Assembly: GCF_030708075.1 (NCBI RefSeq)
Contig: NZ_CP117982.1
Coordinates: 248,001 to 312,000 of the forward strand
Direction: 5' to 3'
Length of the DNA: 64,000 bases
Origin: Candidatus Epulonipiscium viviparus
GTDB lineage: Bacteria > Bacillota > Clostridia > Lachnospirales > Cellulosilyticaceae
Below, one piece after another: positions 63,333-64,000 of the stretch (positions are counted from its first letter, which is position 1; each line of letters begins with the position of its first letter). Made by a program: the position numbers and the translations under genes. The notes under the pieces were generated by a model. That model saw nothing but the letters and a program-made list of their open reading frames with translations. It was not told the DNA's origin and did no database searches.

Positions 63333-64000
63333 ATGTATTTAATAGCTCATGATATTGGAACTTCTGGTAATAAAGCAACTCTTTTTTCTGTAGACGGAAA
63401 ACTCATTACTAGTGTAACTCATGCCTATAATACTCATTATTTTAACGAAACTTGGGTTGAACAAGATGCTAATGATTGGTGGAATGCCGTTTGTATCACC
63501 ACTCGCTCCTTAATTGCAGATGCACAAATTGACCCAACTGAGATTGCTGCAGTCAGCTTTAGTGGCCAAATGATGGGCGCCTTATGCGTTGATAAATCTG
63601 GTAATCCGTTACGACCATCCATTATATGGGCGGATCAACGTGCAACAGCTCAATCAGATCAAATCGCAAAACAAATTACACAGCGAGATTTTTATCATAT
63701 AGTTGGTCATAGAAATACACCATCATATGGACTACAAAAGTTGATGTGGATTCGTGATAATGAACCAGATATTTATGCAAAAACTTATAAAGTATTAAAT
63801 GCTAAAGACTTTATAGTTCTCAAACTAACTAATCAATTTTACACTGAACCTTCTGATGCAAACAGTATGGCTTGTTTTGACTTAAACACCTGGGAATGGT
63901 CAGATAAAATTCTTGCTGCTGCAAAAATAAGTAAAGATAAATTTCCAGAAATTAAGCCATCCACTTTTGTTGCAGGAGGTGTAACCAAAGATGCTGCCAT
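63333..64000 (+). CDS. FGGY-family carbohydrate kinase, 3' end beyond the right edge
   Basis: The first 222 codons of an FGGY kinase, cut by the window. The phosphate-binding motif is AHDIGTSGNKATLFS, the substrate-binding segment VSFSGQMMGALCVD, and the catalytic Asp is in SIIWADQRA. It differs clearly from xylB at 44429-45952, so it is not a copy of it; xylulose, ribulose, erythrulose or a sugar acid are all possible substrates. AAGGAG precedes the ATG, 12 bases after the dehydrogenase stop, so it is the fourth gene of the glycyl-radical operon. Confidence 0.92.
   Translation, partial: MYLIAHDIGTSGNKATLFSVDGKLITSVTHAYNTHYFNETWVEQDANDWWNAVCITTRSLIADAQIDPTEIAAVSFSGQMMGALCVDKSGNPLRPSIIWADQRATAQSDQIAKQITQRDFYHIVGHRNTPSYGLQKLMWIRDNEPDIYAKTYKVLNAKDFIVLKLTNQFYTEPSDANSMACFDLNTWEWSDKILAAAKISKDKFPEIKPSTFVAGGVTKDAA

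Noticed and set aside
1-64000. CRISPR array, prophage, insertion sequence or tRNA genes
   Set aside because: No regularly spaced repeats, transposase or phage structural genes, or tRNA cloverleaf with the usual TTCGA arm was recognised on reading both strands. A tRNA scan would be the decisive check.
44429-64000. The two FGGY kinases (44429-45952 and 63333-64000) as a recent duplication
   Set aside because: Their translated sequences share only family motifs and differ widely elsewhere, so they are old paralogues with separate roles.

Overview
This is an AT-rich chromosomal window from a Gram-positive, endospore-forming, carbohydrate-using bacterium, most likely Clostridia and plausibly in or near the Lachnospirales. 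The evidence is strong AGGAGG-type ribosome binding sites, a large Firmicutes-type SRP RNA, the sporulation pair yqfC-yqfD joined to phoH-yqfF-ybeY-era-yqzL-recO, a SecA with a SEC-C tail, and many sugar enzymes including a glycyl radical enzyme. The genus is an inference; no 16S rRNA or tRNA gene was found. LAYOUT. 1-1579: 3' part of a glycosyl-hydrolase-like gene running off the left edge. 1705-2914: two exported proteins. 2936-11707 (minus): a long housekeeping and sporulation operon (yqfC, yqfD, phoH, pgpH/yqfF, ybeY, era, a yqzL-like small gene, recO, an M24 aminopeptidase). 11859-13979: a MutS2-type ATPase without an Smr domain, and rpsU. 14401-17356: polyphosphate kinase and exopolyphosphatase. 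17480-17608: a tiny gene that looks like the first residues of a TrpB-type tryptophan synthase, with its own promoter and terminator. 17784-21000: apbE and the serine genes serC-serA, followed by a decayed tandem copy of the serA tail. 21529-31239 (minus): sugar genes (Gfo/Idh oxidoreductase, TIM-barrel isomerase, GH36 alpha-galactosidase, Na+/solute symporter, LacI regulator) and a large LRR surface protein. 31585-32498: a PH-domain membrane protein that seems split by a frameshift. 32706-34357: two flagellin-like genes behind sigma-D-like promoters. 34388-35512: hemW. 35577-39158: an unrecognised 1193-residue helicase-like protein. 39268-41400: a chemoreceptor. 41560-45952: a xylose/xylan operon (xylA, GH43, xylB). 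46020-47099: a membrane-bound papain-like protein. 47340-50301: SRP RNA and secA, then birA. 51177-54669: small membrane and secreted proteins and a GGDEF-GGDEF-EAL protein. 54848-56662: a solitary HsdM-HsdS-like fusion whose methyltransferase motifs are degenerate. 56701-64000: a URO-D-like protein, a GntR regulator and a divergent glycyl-radical operon (activase, glycyl radical enzyme, Zn dehydrogenase, FGGY kinase cut by the right edge). HOW IT WORKS TOGETHER. The xyl operon turns xylo-oligosaccharides into xylulose 5-phosphate. The alpha-galactosidase, symporter and LacI genes look like an alpha-galactoside uptake and hydrolysis unit. The glycyl-radical operon looks like an anaerobic route for a polyol or sugar derivative ending in phosphorylation, with an unknown substrate. 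The best candidates for undescribed biology are the helicase-like protein, the apparently dead methyltransferase-specificity fusion, and the glycyl radical enzyme with an unusual Cys-Asn-Asp active-site motif. Several local partial duplications and gene remnants (serA tail, symporter fragment, TrpB start, split PH protein) suggest ongoing gene decay.
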